Below are positions 39,690-48,670 of a stretch of DNA of 62,988 bases, piece after piece (within the stretch, counting starts at the first letter, position 1; each line of letters starts with the position of its first letter). The stretch is from AC-50 sp035640455 (lineage in GTDB: Bacteria > Actinomycetota > Thermoleophilia > Gaiellales > Gaiellaceae): contig DASQWB010000014.1 in the NCBI GenBank assembly GCA_035640455.1, positions 1 through 62,988 of the forward strand, in the 5' to 3' direction. The notes beneath the pieces are model-generated. The model had not been told where the DNA came from, made no database searches, and saw only the letters and a list, made by a program, of their open reading frames with translations. Position numbers and translations under genes: made by a program.

Positions 39690-39961
39690 GCGGCGCGCCC
39701 CGGGCCGGTCGTCGCCCACTCGCCGAGCTCGAACCAGTGGGTGTCGCGGAGGGCGGCGGCGACCTTCGGCTCCGTGTGCTGCGCGTAGTAGACGTGGTGC
39801 TCGAGGTCACAGCAGATCGCGACCGCGCCCAAGGGAACGTCCGGGAGACTGACGAGCGCCTCGGCCGGCAGGTGCGCCTCGGCGACCGTGTAGTGCTTGA
39901 ACTGGAGGTCGGGCGCGAGCTCCATCAGGAGCGGCCAGTCGGGACACGTCCGCGAGCTCAT
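39686..39961 (-). CDS. Small hypothetical protein coupled to the Wzt-type ATPase
   Basis: The 91-residue protein (PLLMELAPDLQFKHYTVAEA, VPLGAVAICCDLEHHVYYAQ, LRDTHWFELGEWATTG) has strong coding bias, no signal and no family I can name. It has two adjacent cysteines. Its ATG overlaps the stop of the ABC ATPase gene (ATGA), so it is translated with it. It may serve the same surface-glycan export system. Confidence 0.5.
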   Translation of the reverse strand: MSSRTCPDWPLLMELAPDLQFKHYTVAEAHLPAEALVSLPDVPLGAVAICCDLEHHVYYAQHTEPKVAAALRDTHWFELGEWATTGPGRAA

Positions 39962-41178
39962 CGAGTGGGAAGTTCTGCGGGCGCGGCGATTTCCTCCCTC
40001 GACCACGAGCCTTCGAGCCGGAGCAGGCCGCGCTCGCCGCCTCCCGGGATGACGACGAAGCTCGCCGCCTCGTCGAGTTGGTGGTAGAGGTGCTCGCCGC
40101 TCGCGTCGGAGAGGCCTACGCGGAGGCGGAAGCGCCCGTCGGCGAGTGGCAGCTCGGGCACCTCGAAGCGCAGGACGCATTCGCCGCTCCCTTCGAAGCC
40201 GAGCGCTGCCGTCTCCTGCGCGCCGGCGGCGAGAAGGAGGTTCGACTCGTCGCGCAGCTCCCAGCGAAGGAGGGGCGGCGCGACCGGTCGCTCGGTGCTG
40301 AGCCGGAGCCGCCCGACGAAGGGCTCGCCGGAGAGGAACTGGCGCCGCTCCTCCCCTTCGCTGCCGAGCAGCTCCACGGCGGCGATCCGGATCTCCCCGC
40401 TCCCCCACTCGCGGAGGCCGGCGGTCCGCTCCTCCGGGTCGCGCTCGTCGGCTAGCTGCTTGTGGTAGCGGACGATCGCGTCGTGCGTCGAGCCGTCGAA
40501 CTCGAGCCGGCCCTCGCGGAGCAGGATCGCGCGCTCGCAGAGCCGCTCGACCGAGGAGGCGTCGTGCGAGACGAACACGATCGTGCCACCGCGCTGCTTG
40601 AACTCGAAGATCTTCCCGAAGCACTTGCGCTGGAAGGCTTCGTCCCCGACGGCGAAGACCTCGTCCAAGAGGAGCACCTCCGAGTCGAGGTGCGCGGCGA
40701 TCGCGAACCCGAGGCGCATGTACATGCCGGACGAGTACGTGCGGACGGGCAGGTCGATGAAGCGCTCGAGCTCTGCGAAGGCGACGATCTCGTCGAGGGC
40801 GCGCCGGATCTCGTCGCGCTTGAGGCCGAGGATCGAGCCGTTCAGGAAGACGTTCTCGCGGCCGGTGAAGTCGGGATGGAAGCCCGCACCGAGCTCGAGC
40901 AGCGAGCCGACGCGGCCGCCGACGGAGACGTCCCCGCTCGTCGGTTTGATGATCCCCGAGAGCAGCCGGAGCAGCGTCGTCTTTCCGGAGCCGTTCCGCC
41001 CGACGAGCCCGACGGCGCGGCCCGGCTCGACCGCGAGGGACACGTCCCGAAGCGCCCAGACCTCCGTGGGCTTCGTCGCGCTGCGCGCGAGGACGAGGTC
41101 CTTCAGCGTGCGGCCCTGCCGCGGGTAGACCTTGAAGCGGCGCGAGACGCCGTCGATGCGGATCTCGCCCGGTCTCAT
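39958..41178 (-). CDS. ABC transporter ATPase of Wzt type (polysaccharide export)
   Basis: The 406-residue protein has an NBD with Walker A GLVGRNGSGKTTLL, the signature YSSGMYMRLGFAIA typical of Wzt/TagH proteins, Walker B EVLLLDEVFAVGD and VSHD, then a C-terminal domain (about 260-400) of beta-sandwich type with RLRLSTERPVAPPLLRWELR, which in Wzt binds the glycan. The permease partner is probably the Wzm-type protein at 49455-50240, 8 kb away. Its ATG overlaps the ferrochelatase stop. Confidence 0.5.
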   Translation of the reverse strand: MRPGEIRIDGVSRRFKVYPRQGRTLKDLVLARSATKPTEVWALRDVSLAVEPGRAVGLVGRNGSGKTTLLRLLSGIIKPTSGDVSVGGRVGSLLELGAGFHPDFTGRENVFLNGSILGLKRDEIRRALDEIVAFAELERFIDLPVRTYSSGMYMRLGFAIAAHLDSEVLLLDEVFAVGDEAFQRKCFGKIFEFKQRGGTIVFVSHDASSVERLCERAILLREGRLEFDGSTHDAIVRYHKQLADERDPEERTAGLREWGSGEIRIAAVELLGSEGEERRQFLSGEPFVGRLRLSTERPVAPPLLRWELRDESNLLLAAGAQETAALGFEGSGECVLRFEVPELPLADGRFRLRVGLSDASGEHLYHQLDEAASFVVIPGGGERGLLRLEGSWSREEIAAPAELPTR

Positions 41179-42062
41179 CCCGCCGACGACGGTAGCGGAA
41201 GCCGCCGCCGGACGAGCCCCGCCAAGACGCGGACGAAGGCCGGATCGGCGTTCGGCATCTCGATCCGGTCGAGGCGGAGGCCGAGCTCCCGCGCCTTCTC
41301 CTGCGCCTCGGTGTCGATGTCCCAGCGGATCTCGAGGTGGTCGGAGACGAACCCGATCGGGCAGACGAGGACGTCGCGGACACCACGGCCGTGCAGGTCC
41401 TCGAGGTGATCGAGGACGTCCGGCCCGAGCCACGGCTCGCCGGTGGCCGACTCCGACTGGTACGAGAAGGACCAGCCGCGGAGCGCTGCCCGCTCCGCGA
41501 TAGCTGAGGCGGTCGCGAGCAGCTGGTCTTGGTAGGGGTCCCCTTCGTCGAGGATGCGCGCAGGGAGGGAGTGCGCCGTGAAGACGGTGTGTGCGTTGGT
41601 ATCGCGCACCCGCGCGGCCAGGAGGTCGACGAAGCCCTCGTCGTCGTGCCAACTCTCGACGAAGACGAGCTCGGCGCGGCCGGCGAGCGCTTCCTCGAGC
41701 TGCTGCCGATAGCCGGCGATCGAGAGCCGCGAGTAGTGCGGCGCGAGGACGAGCCCGACGACGGTCCGCGCGCCCGCGGCCAAGGCTCTTTCGGCCGCGT
41801 CCGCGATCCGCGGCGTCCAGTGCTTCATGCCGGTGAAGACGGGGAGGCCGAGCTCGCGTTGCAGGGCCGCGCGAGTCTCCTCGGTGATCGCGTTGAGCGG
41901 CGAGCCGCTCTCGATGTCGAGCCGTCGGTAGCGCTCGACGAGGTCGTCGAGGAGCTCGGGCCGGATCGGGCGGCCGCCGCGGATGTCGGCGTAGTAGGCG
42001 GGCACGTCGGCGAGCCGCTCCGGGCTCCCGTAGGCCATGAGGACGACCGCGACGTCGCTCAC
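41175..42062 (-). CDS. hemH: Ferrochelatase (coproporphyrin type)
   Basis: The 295-residue protein has the ferrochelatase blocks VLMAYGSPERLADVPAYYAD, SPLNAITEETRAALQRELGL, GLVLAPHYSRLSIAGYRQQL, FTAHSLPARILDEGDPYQDQ and the C-terminal VCPIGFVSDHLEIRWDIDTE. In actinobacteria this enzyme inserts iron into coproporphyrin III (CpfC). It sits with hemE (47.6 kb) in the same window but not in one operon. Both ends overlap neighbours. Confidence 0.5.
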   Translation of the reverse strand: MSDVAVVLMAYGSPERLADVPAYYADIRGGRPIRPELLDDLVERYRRLDIESGSPLNAITEETRAALQRELGLPVFTGMKHWTPRIADAAERALAAGARTVVGLVLAPHYSRLSIAGYRQQLEEALAGRAELVFVESWHDDEGFVDLLAARVRDTNAHTVFTAHSLPARILDEGDPYQDQLLATASAIAERAALRGWSFSYQSESATGEPWLGPDVLDHLEDLHGRGVRDVLVCPIGFVSDHLEIRWDIDTEAQEKARELGLRLDRIEMPNADPAFVRVLAGLVRRRLPLPSSAG

Positions 42063-43007
42063 GCGGAAGACGCTAGCTCACGCGCCTCCTCGCCCAGGCG
42101 GTCGATCAGCGGCAGCGTGGCGCGCGAGCGCGCCTGCGTCGCGTCGTCGAGCGTCCACGACAAAAGGGCCGGCCGCACCCACTTGTACTTGAGCCACGGA
42201 GTCGCGCAGAAGGCGAAGCGCACGCGGCGCTCGTCGCCTGCCCAGCCGGCGTCGGCGAAACCGGCGCCGTAGCCGTCCCAGACCACACGCTCGAGCTCGT
42301 CGGCCTGGTCCGCCGCGACGAAGCCGTCCAGCAGCCCGTCCGGGACGAAGTTGCCCGGATCTTCGCCCAGTGCGGCGATCCCGCAGTAGGCCCAGTCGAC
42401 GAGGATCGGCTCTTCGCCGTCGCCGAACAGGTTCTCCGGGTAGAAGTCGAGGTGGCAGAAGGTCTGCGGCTCCGCCTCGAGCGCGCGCAGCGTGGCCTCC
42501 TGCTCGTCGCTCCGCAGGCCGGTCAGCTCGAGCCGCAGGTCGAGGTAGGCGCGGAGCCACCGTCGGCTCAGCCAGCGGTCGCGCGGAAGCGCCGCCGCGA
42601 AGGCGCCCTGCATCCGGCCCAGCGCGCGCGCCGGCGCGCCCGTAGCCGTCGATCGTCCAGGTCGGGGCGGGCAGCGCCTCGAGCCAGAGCGCGAACGGGC
42701 CGTCTGCGCGCTCGAAGCAGCCGCGGCAGCGCGGCGCCCGCACGCCGCCCCGGAGCCACTCGAGGAAGCCGGACTCGTACGCGCAGGCCTCGCGGCGCCA
42801 GTAGTACGGGTGCCCGCGATCGGCGGCGGGCCAGCGAGGATTCCCGTCCGCGGCCTCGTGGACCAGCTTGAGAACGGCTGCGTCGTCACCAGCGCGAACG
42901 AGCCAGACGCCTGCGGTCGCCGCCGGCACGCCGCGATCGAGCGGCTCGACCTCCACGCGGCCGTACTCAGCGCCGAAGACAGTCTGCAGCTCCTTAGCGG
43001 GAAGCAT
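42059..43007 (-). pseudogene. Phosphotransferase (APH/choline kinase-like), one frameshift
   Basis: The N-terminal part (MLPAKELQTVFGAEYGRVEV, GVWLVRAGDDAAVLKLVHEA) is in one frame up to about 42640, and the C-terminal part (FCHLDFYPENLFGD, ILVDWAYCGIAALGEDPGNF) is in another. Together they form an aminoglycoside-phosphotransferase-like kinase of about 315 residues with the HxDxxPxN catalytic loop and the DW metal site. One extra base in the run of GC dinucleotides near 42630-42645 explains the break. Substrate unknown. Confidence 0.5.
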
Positions 43008-43119
43008 CTGCGCGGACGGTACGACGCAGGGCCATCGCAGGGATACCGCCGAGCCCCCAGCTACCAATGACAACACGAGCGCGGTATCGTTTCGGTCCTT
43101 CTTGCGGTCGCGGGCGGTT

Positions 43120-43988
43120 GTGACGGAGGCGAACGATGACCGAGGCGCGCCGATAGACCTCGAAGGGCGTTCTTGGCTCCGCGCGGCCGGCAGGACGCTT
43201 GCCGCCACGACACTTGCCGCCATCGTCGCAGGTGCGGCGCGCCACGACGAGTGGACGAGGGGCGGGTCATGGGGGAGAAGCGCTGCTACGTGGTCGGGCT
43301 CCACGCTCGGCGTTCTCGCCGTTGGCGGTGGATTGGCGCTGGCACTGTCGCAGCGTCGTCTCTATGCCCGTCGTGCGCTCCTCCTATCGCTGCGCTCGGG
43401 GTCGCCGCCGCGGTGGGAGCGGTAGCACTCCTCTACACCCTCGGAAGCGGGGGAGGAGGCGTCGGCCACGTCATGAACCCGAACCGGGTACATCTGCTTC
43501 CGGGAGGCGGACCGAAGCCTGGGCAGCCTCAAGCCAGTCGCGCGAGCCACGGGCATATACCTTGGATTGCTGCTGGCTCAACGGCGTTCGTCGTTTTTCT
43601 CGCTGCCGCCGCAGCGATCTTCGTCGTGCGGCGGCGACGGCGATTTCAAGAATCCCAGCCGACGGCATCAGTCGAATTAGTGAAGGTGCTCGAAGAGACG
43701 CTTGCCGATCTCTGGGCAGAGACCGACCCACGACGAGCGATCATCGCGTCCTATGCGCGGATGGAGCGGACCCTCGGCCGACACGGCCTCGATCGCCGGC
43801 CCTCCGAGGCACCGTTCGAGTACCTGACCCGCGTCCTTTCGACACTCGAGGCAAGCACCAGTGCGGCACAGCAACTGACAGATCTGTTCGAGCGAGCCAA
43901 GTTCAGCCACCACGCCATCGCCGACTCGATGAAGTCAGACGCAATTGACGCGCTCGTGACGGTCCGGCGCGACTTGGAGGCGCTTTGA
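43120..43988 (+). pseudogene. DUF4129 membrane protein, probable frameshift
   Basis: The C-terminal part is clear: a membrane helix (IPWIAAGSTAFVVFLAAAAA) followed by a DUF4129 domain (DPRRAIIASYARMERTLGRH, EAPFEYLTRVLSTLEAST). The N-terminal part with LAATTLAAIVAGAARHDEW and TLGVLAVGGGLALALSQRR lies in another frame, so a one-base deletion near 43390-43400 is likely. The start (GTG 43120) is uncertain. DUF4129 proteins accompany MoxR ATPases and DUF58 proteins, exactly as here, and are thought to act in a membrane-associated assembly system. Confidence 0.5.
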
Positions 43989-44485
43989 TCCGGCGTGGAG
44001 TCGCCCTTCTCGCCCTTCTCGCCCTTCTCGCCGCCTTGCTGCTCGCCGCCGGCCTCCTGGGATTCGGTATCGCGATCTTGATCGCAGCAGCGCTCGCCGC
44101 AGCCGTACTTACGCACCGGACGAACACGGTTTATCGAGGGGCGCATAGCGACTTCGAGCGGGCGCTGCTACGGCAGAAGTCGCGGCCGGGACGTCCGGAA
44201 GAGCTCGCGCGCCTGGAACGAATCGTGGCGCTCGGAGTCGCCGGCGCAGGCGACCTCCACATGCGCGTGCGGCCGCGGTTGCGAGCGATCGCTGTCACCC
44301 TTCTCGCCGTTCGCGGCATCGATCTCGATCTTTCCGGAGAGCGGGCTCGATCGCTGCTCGGCGATGAGCTCTGGGCGTTGGTACGGCCTGATCGGGAAAG
44401 TCCAGCGGATCCCTTCGCTCCGGGTATTTCCGCGGAGCGGCTCGCGGTCGCCGTGACGGCACTCGAAACCCTCGAAGATTCGTAA
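43985..44485 (+). CDS. Membrane protein of the MoxR/DUF58 island
   Basis: The 166-residue protein starts with TTG and two predicted membrane helices (VALLALLALLAALLLAAGLL, IAILIAAALAAAVLT), then a soluble helical domain (FERALLRQKSRPGRPEELAR, RPRLRAIAVTLLAVRGIDLD). The start overlaps the stop of the DUF4129 gene. The first helix is built on a three-copy 9-bp repeat. Its place between DUF4129 and MoxR suggests it is part of that system; the family is not named. Confidence 0.5.
   Translation: MIRRGVALLALLALLAALLLAAGLLGFGIAILIAAALAAAVLTHRTNTVYRGAHSDFERALLRQKSRPGRPEELARLERIVALGVAGAGDLHMRVRPRLRAIAVTLLAVRGIDLDLSGERARSLLGDELWALVRPDRESPADPFAPGISAERLAVAVTALETLEDS
44002..44028 (+). repeat. 9-bp tandem repeat (three copies) in a membrane helix
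   Basis: CGCCCTTCT is present three times in a row, coding for the leucine/alanine run in the first helix of the membrane protein. The unit length is a multiple of three, so copy-number change would lengthen or shorten the helix without shifting the frame. Confidence 0.5.
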
Positions 44486-44486
44486 C

Positions 44487-45461
44487 GTGCTCGAGGTCGA
44501 CGACGTCAAGACGTCCGCTGAACGGATCCTGGACGAGGTCGAGCGGGCGGTGGTCGGCAAGAGGGACGCGCTCGAGCTCGTCCTGCTCGGTCTACTAGCC
44601 GACGGGCACGTGCTGATCGAGGACTTCCCAGGTCTGGCGAAGACGCTGATCGCCCGGTCGTTCGCTCAGGCGGCGAGGATGCGCTTCGCGCGCATCCAGT
44701 TCACGCCCGACCTGATGCCCTCCGACGTCACGGGCTCGTCGATCTTCAACCAGCGCGACAGCGAGTTCGAGTTCCGGCCGGGCCCGGTCTTCGCCAACCT
44801 GCTCCTCGCGGACGAGATCAACCGCGCGCCGCCGAAGACGCAGGCTGCGCTGCTTGAGGCGATGCAGGAGCGGCAGGTCACGATCGAGGGTGTGACGCGC
44901 CTGCTGGAGCCGCCGTTCGTCGTCCTGGCGACCCAGAACCCGATCGAGTACGAGGGCACGTACCCGCTCCCCGAGGCGCAGCTCGACCGCTTCCTGCTCC
45001 GGATCGGCGTCGGCTACCCGGAGCGGCAGGACGAGTGGCACGTGCTCGAGCGGCGCCTCGAGCGCGCCCGCGACGAGGTCGTGCTCGAGCCGGTGGTCGA
45101 TGCGCCACAGCTGATCGAGCTCCAGCGGGCGCTCGAACAGGTGCACGTCTCAGAGGCGATCGGCCTCTACATGGTCGACCTCGTCGCTGCGACCCGCGCC
45201 AGCGCGCGGCTCCAAATCGGTGCCTCGCCCCGCGGCACGCTGGCGCTGCTCAAGCTCGCCCGCGCGAAGGCTGCACTCCGGGGCCGCGACTACGTCACGC
45301 CCGAGGACGTCAAGGCCGTCGCCGTGCCCGCGCTCGCGCACCGGCTCACCCTGCGCCCCGAGCTCTGGGTCCAACGCATCCGGGGCGAAGACGTCGTCCG
45401 AGAAGCTCTCGACACCGTTCCGACACCGAAGGCCGAAGACATCGTCCGTCCGAGGGCGTGA
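44487..45461 (+). CDS. MoxR-family AAA+ ATPase
   Basis: The 324-residue protein shows the MoxR signature: VLIEDFPGLAKTLIARSFAQ (Walker A in the MoxR form PGLAKT), RIQFTPDLMPSDVTGSSIF, GPVFANLLLADEINRAPPKT (Walker B), ALLEAMQERQVTIEG and LATQNPIEYEGTYPLPEAQL. MoxR ATPases act as chaperones for metal insertion or surface assembly, often with DUF58 (vWA-like) partners. The stop overlaps the DUF58 start (GTGA). Confidence 0.5.
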   Translation: MLEVDDVKTSAERILDEVERAVVGKRDALELVLLGLLADGHVLIEDFPGLAKTLIARSFAQAARMRFARIQFTPDLMPSDVTGSSIFNQRDSEFEFRPGPVFANLLLADEINRAPPKTQAALLEAMQERQVTIEGVTRLLEPPFVVLATQNPIEYEGTYPLPEAQLDRFLLRIGVGYPERQDEWHVLERRLERARDEVVLEPVVDAPQLIELQRALEQVHVSEAIGLYMVDLVAATRASARLQIGASPRGTLALLKLARAKAALRGRDYVTPEDVKAVAVPALAHRLTLRPELWVQRIRGEDVVREALDTVPTPKAEDIVRPRA

Positions 45462-46735
45462 GGCAAGCGGCCACCCCGAAGCTCGCCGCCTACGCCACGC
45501 TCGCCGCGGTCGGGCTGCTCGCCGCGCTCGTCTTCGGCCAAGCGGGACTCGCCGTGCTGGCCGCCCCGTTCCTGGCGATCCTGGTCGCCGGACTGGCCGC
45601 GGCACGGAAGCCGTCGATCCACGCTGGGATCCAACTCGAGCCCGACCGCGCCCTCGAGGGAGACACGCTGCGCGTTGAGATCGCGCTCGACTCCGATGTC
45701 CCCGTCGAAGCGCTCGAGGTCTTCGTCGCGGCCGCTCCGGAGCTCGAGCAGATTGGTGAGAAACGCAATCCGTTCTCTACGCGGCTCCTCGCAAACCAGC
45801 CGTTGCGGTACCAGATCGAGTTGCGCTGCGCTCGGTGGGGGACATTTCGACTCTCGCCCGTGGTCCTTCGCGCGAGAGATCGATTTGGGCTCTTCGTGCA
45901 CGAACAGACGATCGAGACCGAAGCGACGATCAAGGTCTACCCCCGCGAAGAGGCACTTCGAGCTCTCCTCTACCCTCGCGAGACTGGCCTCTTCGCGGGA
46001 GACGTCGTCTCAGGTCAGAGAGGAGATGGCCTCGAGTTTGCGGACCTCCGTCCGTTCGCTCCAGGCGACCGCCTCCGGCGAGTCAACTGGCGCGCAACCG
46101 CAAGACGCGGCGAGCTTTGGGTGGCGGAGCTCCACCCTGAGCGGAATGCCGACGTGGTTATCTTCCTCGACACCTTTGCGGAAGCTCGACGCGCCGACCG
46201 GGGAACCCTCGACCAGGCACTCTCGGCAGCGTTCGCGTTGGTCCGTCGGCATCTCGCGCACAGAGACAGAGTCGGGCTGATCTCGTTCGGGGGCGTGCTC
46301 GACTGGGTCGTGCCGGGAACCGGGCTCTCGCTGCTCTATCGCATCGTCGACTGGCTTCTCGAAACCGCTGTCGTGATGAGCCACGCGGGCGGAGAGATCG
46401 GTGCGATTCCCAGTCGCATCCTCCCGCCGAAGGCCCTCGTCGTCGCACTGAGCCCGCTGCTCGACGAACGCGCCACGCACGCCTTGCTCGATCTTCGAGC
46501 GAGAGGGTTCGACGTCGTCATCCTCGAGGTCTCGCCGCTCCCGTTCGTGGCGGCCGGGCATGACGAGCTCGACCGGCTCGCGCATCGACTCTGGATGCTC
46601 GAGCGGGCACGACTGCGCGCTCTCTACCTCGATGCTGGCGTTCCGATCGTCGAATGGCGCGAAGGGGTTCCGCTGGCGGCTGCGATCCAGGTGGTGACCG
46701 AATTTCGGCGCCACGGCCGACACGCGCACGTCTAG
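45458..46735 (+). CDS. DUF58 (vWA-like) membrane protein
   Basis: The 425-residue protein has two N-terminal membrane helices (AAYATLAAVGLLAALVFGQA, VLAAPFLAILVAGLAAARK), a beta domain, and the DUF58 hallmark FAPGDRLRRVNWRATARRGE, then a vWA-like part with DVVIFLDTFAEARRAD and RDRVGLISFGG. It is the usual partner of MoxR. DUF58/MoxR systems act on extracytoplasmic or membrane protein complexes. The next gene overlaps it by 82 nt. Confidence 0.5.
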   Translation: MRQAATPKLAAYATLAAVGLLAALVFGQAGLAVLAAPFLAILVAGLAAARKPSIHAGIQLEPDRALEGDTLRVEIALDSDVPVEALEVFVAAAPELEQIGEKRNPFSTRLLANQPLRYQIELRCARWGTFRLSPVVLRARDRFGLFVHEQTIETEATIKVYPREEALRALLYPRETGLFAGDVVSGQRGDGLEFADLRPFAPGDRLRRVNWRATARRGELWVAELHPERNADVVIFLDTFAEARRADRGTLDQALSAAFALVRRHLAHRDRVGLISFGGVLDWVVPGTGLSLLYRIVDWLLETAVVMSHAGGEIGAIPSRILPPKALVVALSPLLDERATHALLDLRARGFDVVILEVSPLPFVAAGHDELDRLAHRLWMLERARLRALYLDAGVPIVEWREGVPLAAAIQVVTEFRRHGRHAHV

Positions 46736-47229
46736 CGACGGCGGGCGCCGCGACGGCCGCGGTCGTCGCCCTCGGGATCTATCCGGTCGTGGCGGTGGAT
46801 CGCCTGGCGGGGCTTCCTTTAGTGGTCGGCCTGCTCGCGGCGGGCACCTTCCTCGTCGGAATCAGCGGCTTCCACGACAGCGCTCTGGCGTCGGCGCTCG
46901 CGCTTCTCGGGGTCGAATACGGAACCTTCCTCTACCTGAGCGGCGAGAACACGGGCAGAGCAACGGCGGTGTACGCGGCCTGGTTCGTTCTCGCTGCGGA
47001 GCTTGCGTACTGGTCGTTGGAGCTGCGAACTCCGGTCGGTGATGCATCCTCGGCGCTTCGCCGTCGGGCCGCGAGCGTCTCCGCGACCGTCCTTGGGGCT
47101 TTCGTGGTCGCAGGCGTGGTCGCGTTGGCGGCTCGTCTCCGAGCAGGTAGCGGATTCGCGCTGGAAATCACCGGAGCGGTCGCCTTGACAGCGGCCCTCT
47201 TGCTCGTCGCACGGCTCGCGAAACGGTGA
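46654..47229 (+). CDS. Membrane protein, last gene of the MoxR/DUF58 island
   Basis: The 191-residue protein has about six predicted membrane helices (TAAVVALGIYPVVAVDRLAG, LPLVVGLLAAGTFLVGIS, YAAWFVLAAELAYWSLELRT, ATVLGAFVVAGVVALAARLR). The only in-frame start codon is ATG 46654, within the DUF58 gene, an unusually long 82-nt overlap; the first 25 residues may be untranslated or another rare start may be used. Family unknown; position suggests a role with MoxR/DUF58. Confidence 0.5.
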   Translation: MARRGSAGGCDPGGDRISAPRPTRARLATAGAATAAVVALGIYPVVAVDRLAGLPLVVGLLAAGTFLVGISGFHDSALASALALLGVEYGTFLYLSGENTGRATAVYAAWFVLAAELAYWSLELRTPVGDASSALRRRAASVSATVLGAFVVAGVVALAARLRAGSGFALEITGAVALTAALLLVARLAKR

Positions 47230-47247
47230 GCAGACCTGCCCGAAGGC

Positions 47248-47296
47248 GACATGTCTCGAAAAGACACTTGCCTACAGGCCGTCTGCGTCCTACAGT
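47248..47296 (+). promoter_or_regulatory. Promoter of the Cys-rich peptide with GACATGTCT motif
   Basis: GACATGTCT (47248-47256) is followed after exactly 8 nt by CACTTG (47265-47270), of which TTGCCT (47268-47273) serves as a -35 box; a 17-nt spacer leads to TACAGT (47291-47296) as -10. The same GACATGTCT-N8-CACTTG arrangement precedes the secreted-protein gene at 55740. The palindromic half AGACATGTCT-like core fits an activator or sigma-dependent site. Confidence 0.5.
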
Positions 47297-47330
47297 CGCC
47301 GGAGCAACAGATTTTCGGAGGAGGGGGATA

Positions 47331-47617
47331 ATGGATCTCGATCAGCACGTGGAGACGCGGACGTCTCGTGTGCGCTTCATTCGGCAATTCGCAAAGACAT
47401 TCGCGCTCGGTGTGGGCCTGAGCGCCGTCCCGGCGACGAAGGCGTTCGCCACGGCGCAAGGGTCCCAAACCTGCTGCTACAACCCCTCCGCGTGCCCGAC
47501 GTCCGCCTACTGCAGCACCGGCTACGGTTGGTATTGCACCGCGCTTGCCCGTCCTGCTGCGCCTGTTTCAGCCAACACAGCGGTTGCATCACGAGGTATG
47601 GAGGGTGCATCTGCTGA
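47331..47617 (+). pseudogene. Secreted cysteine-rich peptide, one frameshift
   Basis: ATG 47331 with a strong GGAGGAGGGGG site 8 nt upstream begins a protein with a Tat-like N-terminus (SRVRFIRQFAKTFALGVGLS) and a signal cut after ATKAFA. The mature part has Cys in TCCYNPSACPTSAYC and GYGWYC. A one-base loss near 47537-47549 then shifts the frame; in the corrected frame the ending is CPSCCACFSQHSGCITRYGG followed by CIC and TGA 47615-47617. The corrected peptide is about 95 residues with 12 Cys in the mature part, an even number suggesting disulfides. Function unknown. Confidence 0.5.
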
Positions 47618-47623
47618 GGCAGT

Positions 47624-48655
47624 TCAGGCGGGAACGGCCGCCGTACGTTCGTGCACTAGTGCACATAGCCGCCCGAGGGCAGCCGGGTCCGTGTCGGGTA
47701 GGACGCCGTGGCCCAGGTTGAAGACGTGGCCCGGGCGGCCGGCGGCGCGGCGAAGGACGTTCTCCGCCCCCGCCTCCACACGCTCCCACGGGCCGAGGAG
47801 CACCGCAGGGTCGAGGTTGCCCTGCACGCCGCGGTCCTCGCCGACCTCCGCCCAGCCGCGGTCGAGCGGAATTCGCCAGTCGAGGCCGATCACGTCGCCG
47901 CCCGCGTCGCGCATCGAGCGCAGCAGGTGCGCCGTGCCGGTGCCGAAGTGGATCGTCGGCGCTGCGACCGCGGCCAGAATCCGCGCTGAGTACGGCGCCA
48001 CAAACTCCTCGTAGTCGGCGACCGAGAGCGCGCCCACCCACGAGTCGAAGAGTTGGATCACGTCCGCCCCGGCCTCGACCTTCGCACCCACGTACGCGGC
48101 GAACGTGTCCGCGAGCGTCTCCAGGAGTCCGTGCCACACCGCCGGCTCGCGGTACATGAGCATCTTCACCGTCGTGAACTCGCGGCTCGGGCGGCCCTCC
48201 ACGAGGTAGCCGGCGACGGTGAACGGGCCGCCGCAGAAGCCGACCACCGCCTGGTCGTGACGCAGCTCCCGCCGGACGATCCGCACCGCTTCGAGGATCG
48301 ACGGCACCGCCTCGTCCGGGTCGGGCACGCCGAGCGCGGCCACGTCCGCGGCCGACGCGATCGGCTGCGCCACCACCGGGCCGACGTTCTCGATCAGGTC
48401 GACCTCGACTCCCATGCCGAGGACGGGGAGCATGATGTCGGCGAACATCACCGCCGCGTCGACGCCGTGGCGACGCACCGGCTGGAGCGTCACCTCGGCG
48501 CAGAGCTCGGGGTCGCGGACGATGTCGAACAAGCCGTGCCGCTTCCGCAGCTCTCGGTACTCGGGGAGCGACCGGCCCGCCTGGCGCATGAACCACACGG
48601 GCGTCCGCTCGACACGCTCACGCCGGCACGCACGCACGAGTAGAGGCTCAGACAT
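47624..48655 (-). CDS. hemE: Uroporphyrinogen decarboxylase
   Basis: The 343-residue TIM-barrel protein shows VWFMRQAGRSLPEYRELRKR, AVMFADIMLPVLGMGVEVDL, VVGFCGGPFTVAGYLVEGRP, ADVIQLFDSWVGALSVADYE and VFNLGHGVLPDTDPAALGRL. It converts uroporphyrinogen III to coproporphyrinogen III in haem synthesis. Its start diverges by 15 bp from the next gene. The 3' end comes within 6 bp of the Cys-rich peptide gene. Confidence 0.5.
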   Translation of the reverse strand: MSEPLLVRACRRERVERTPVWFMRQAGRSLPEYRELRKRHGLFDIVRDPELCAEVTLQPVRRHGVDAAVMFADIMLPVLGMGVEVDLIENVGPVVAQPIASAADVAALGVPDPDEAVPSILEAVRIVRRELRHDQAVVGFCGGPFTVAGYLVEGRPSREFTTVKMLMYREPAVWHGLLETLADTFAAYVGAKVEAGADVIQLFDSWVGALSVADYEEFVAPYSARILAAVAAPTIHFGTGTAHLLRSMRDAGGDVIGLDWRIPLDRGWAEVGEDRGVQGNLDPAVLLGPWERVEAGAENVLRRAAGRPGHVFNLGHGVLPDTDPAALGRLCALVHERTAAVPA

Positions 48656-48670
48656 AGCCTTCCACCCTAG

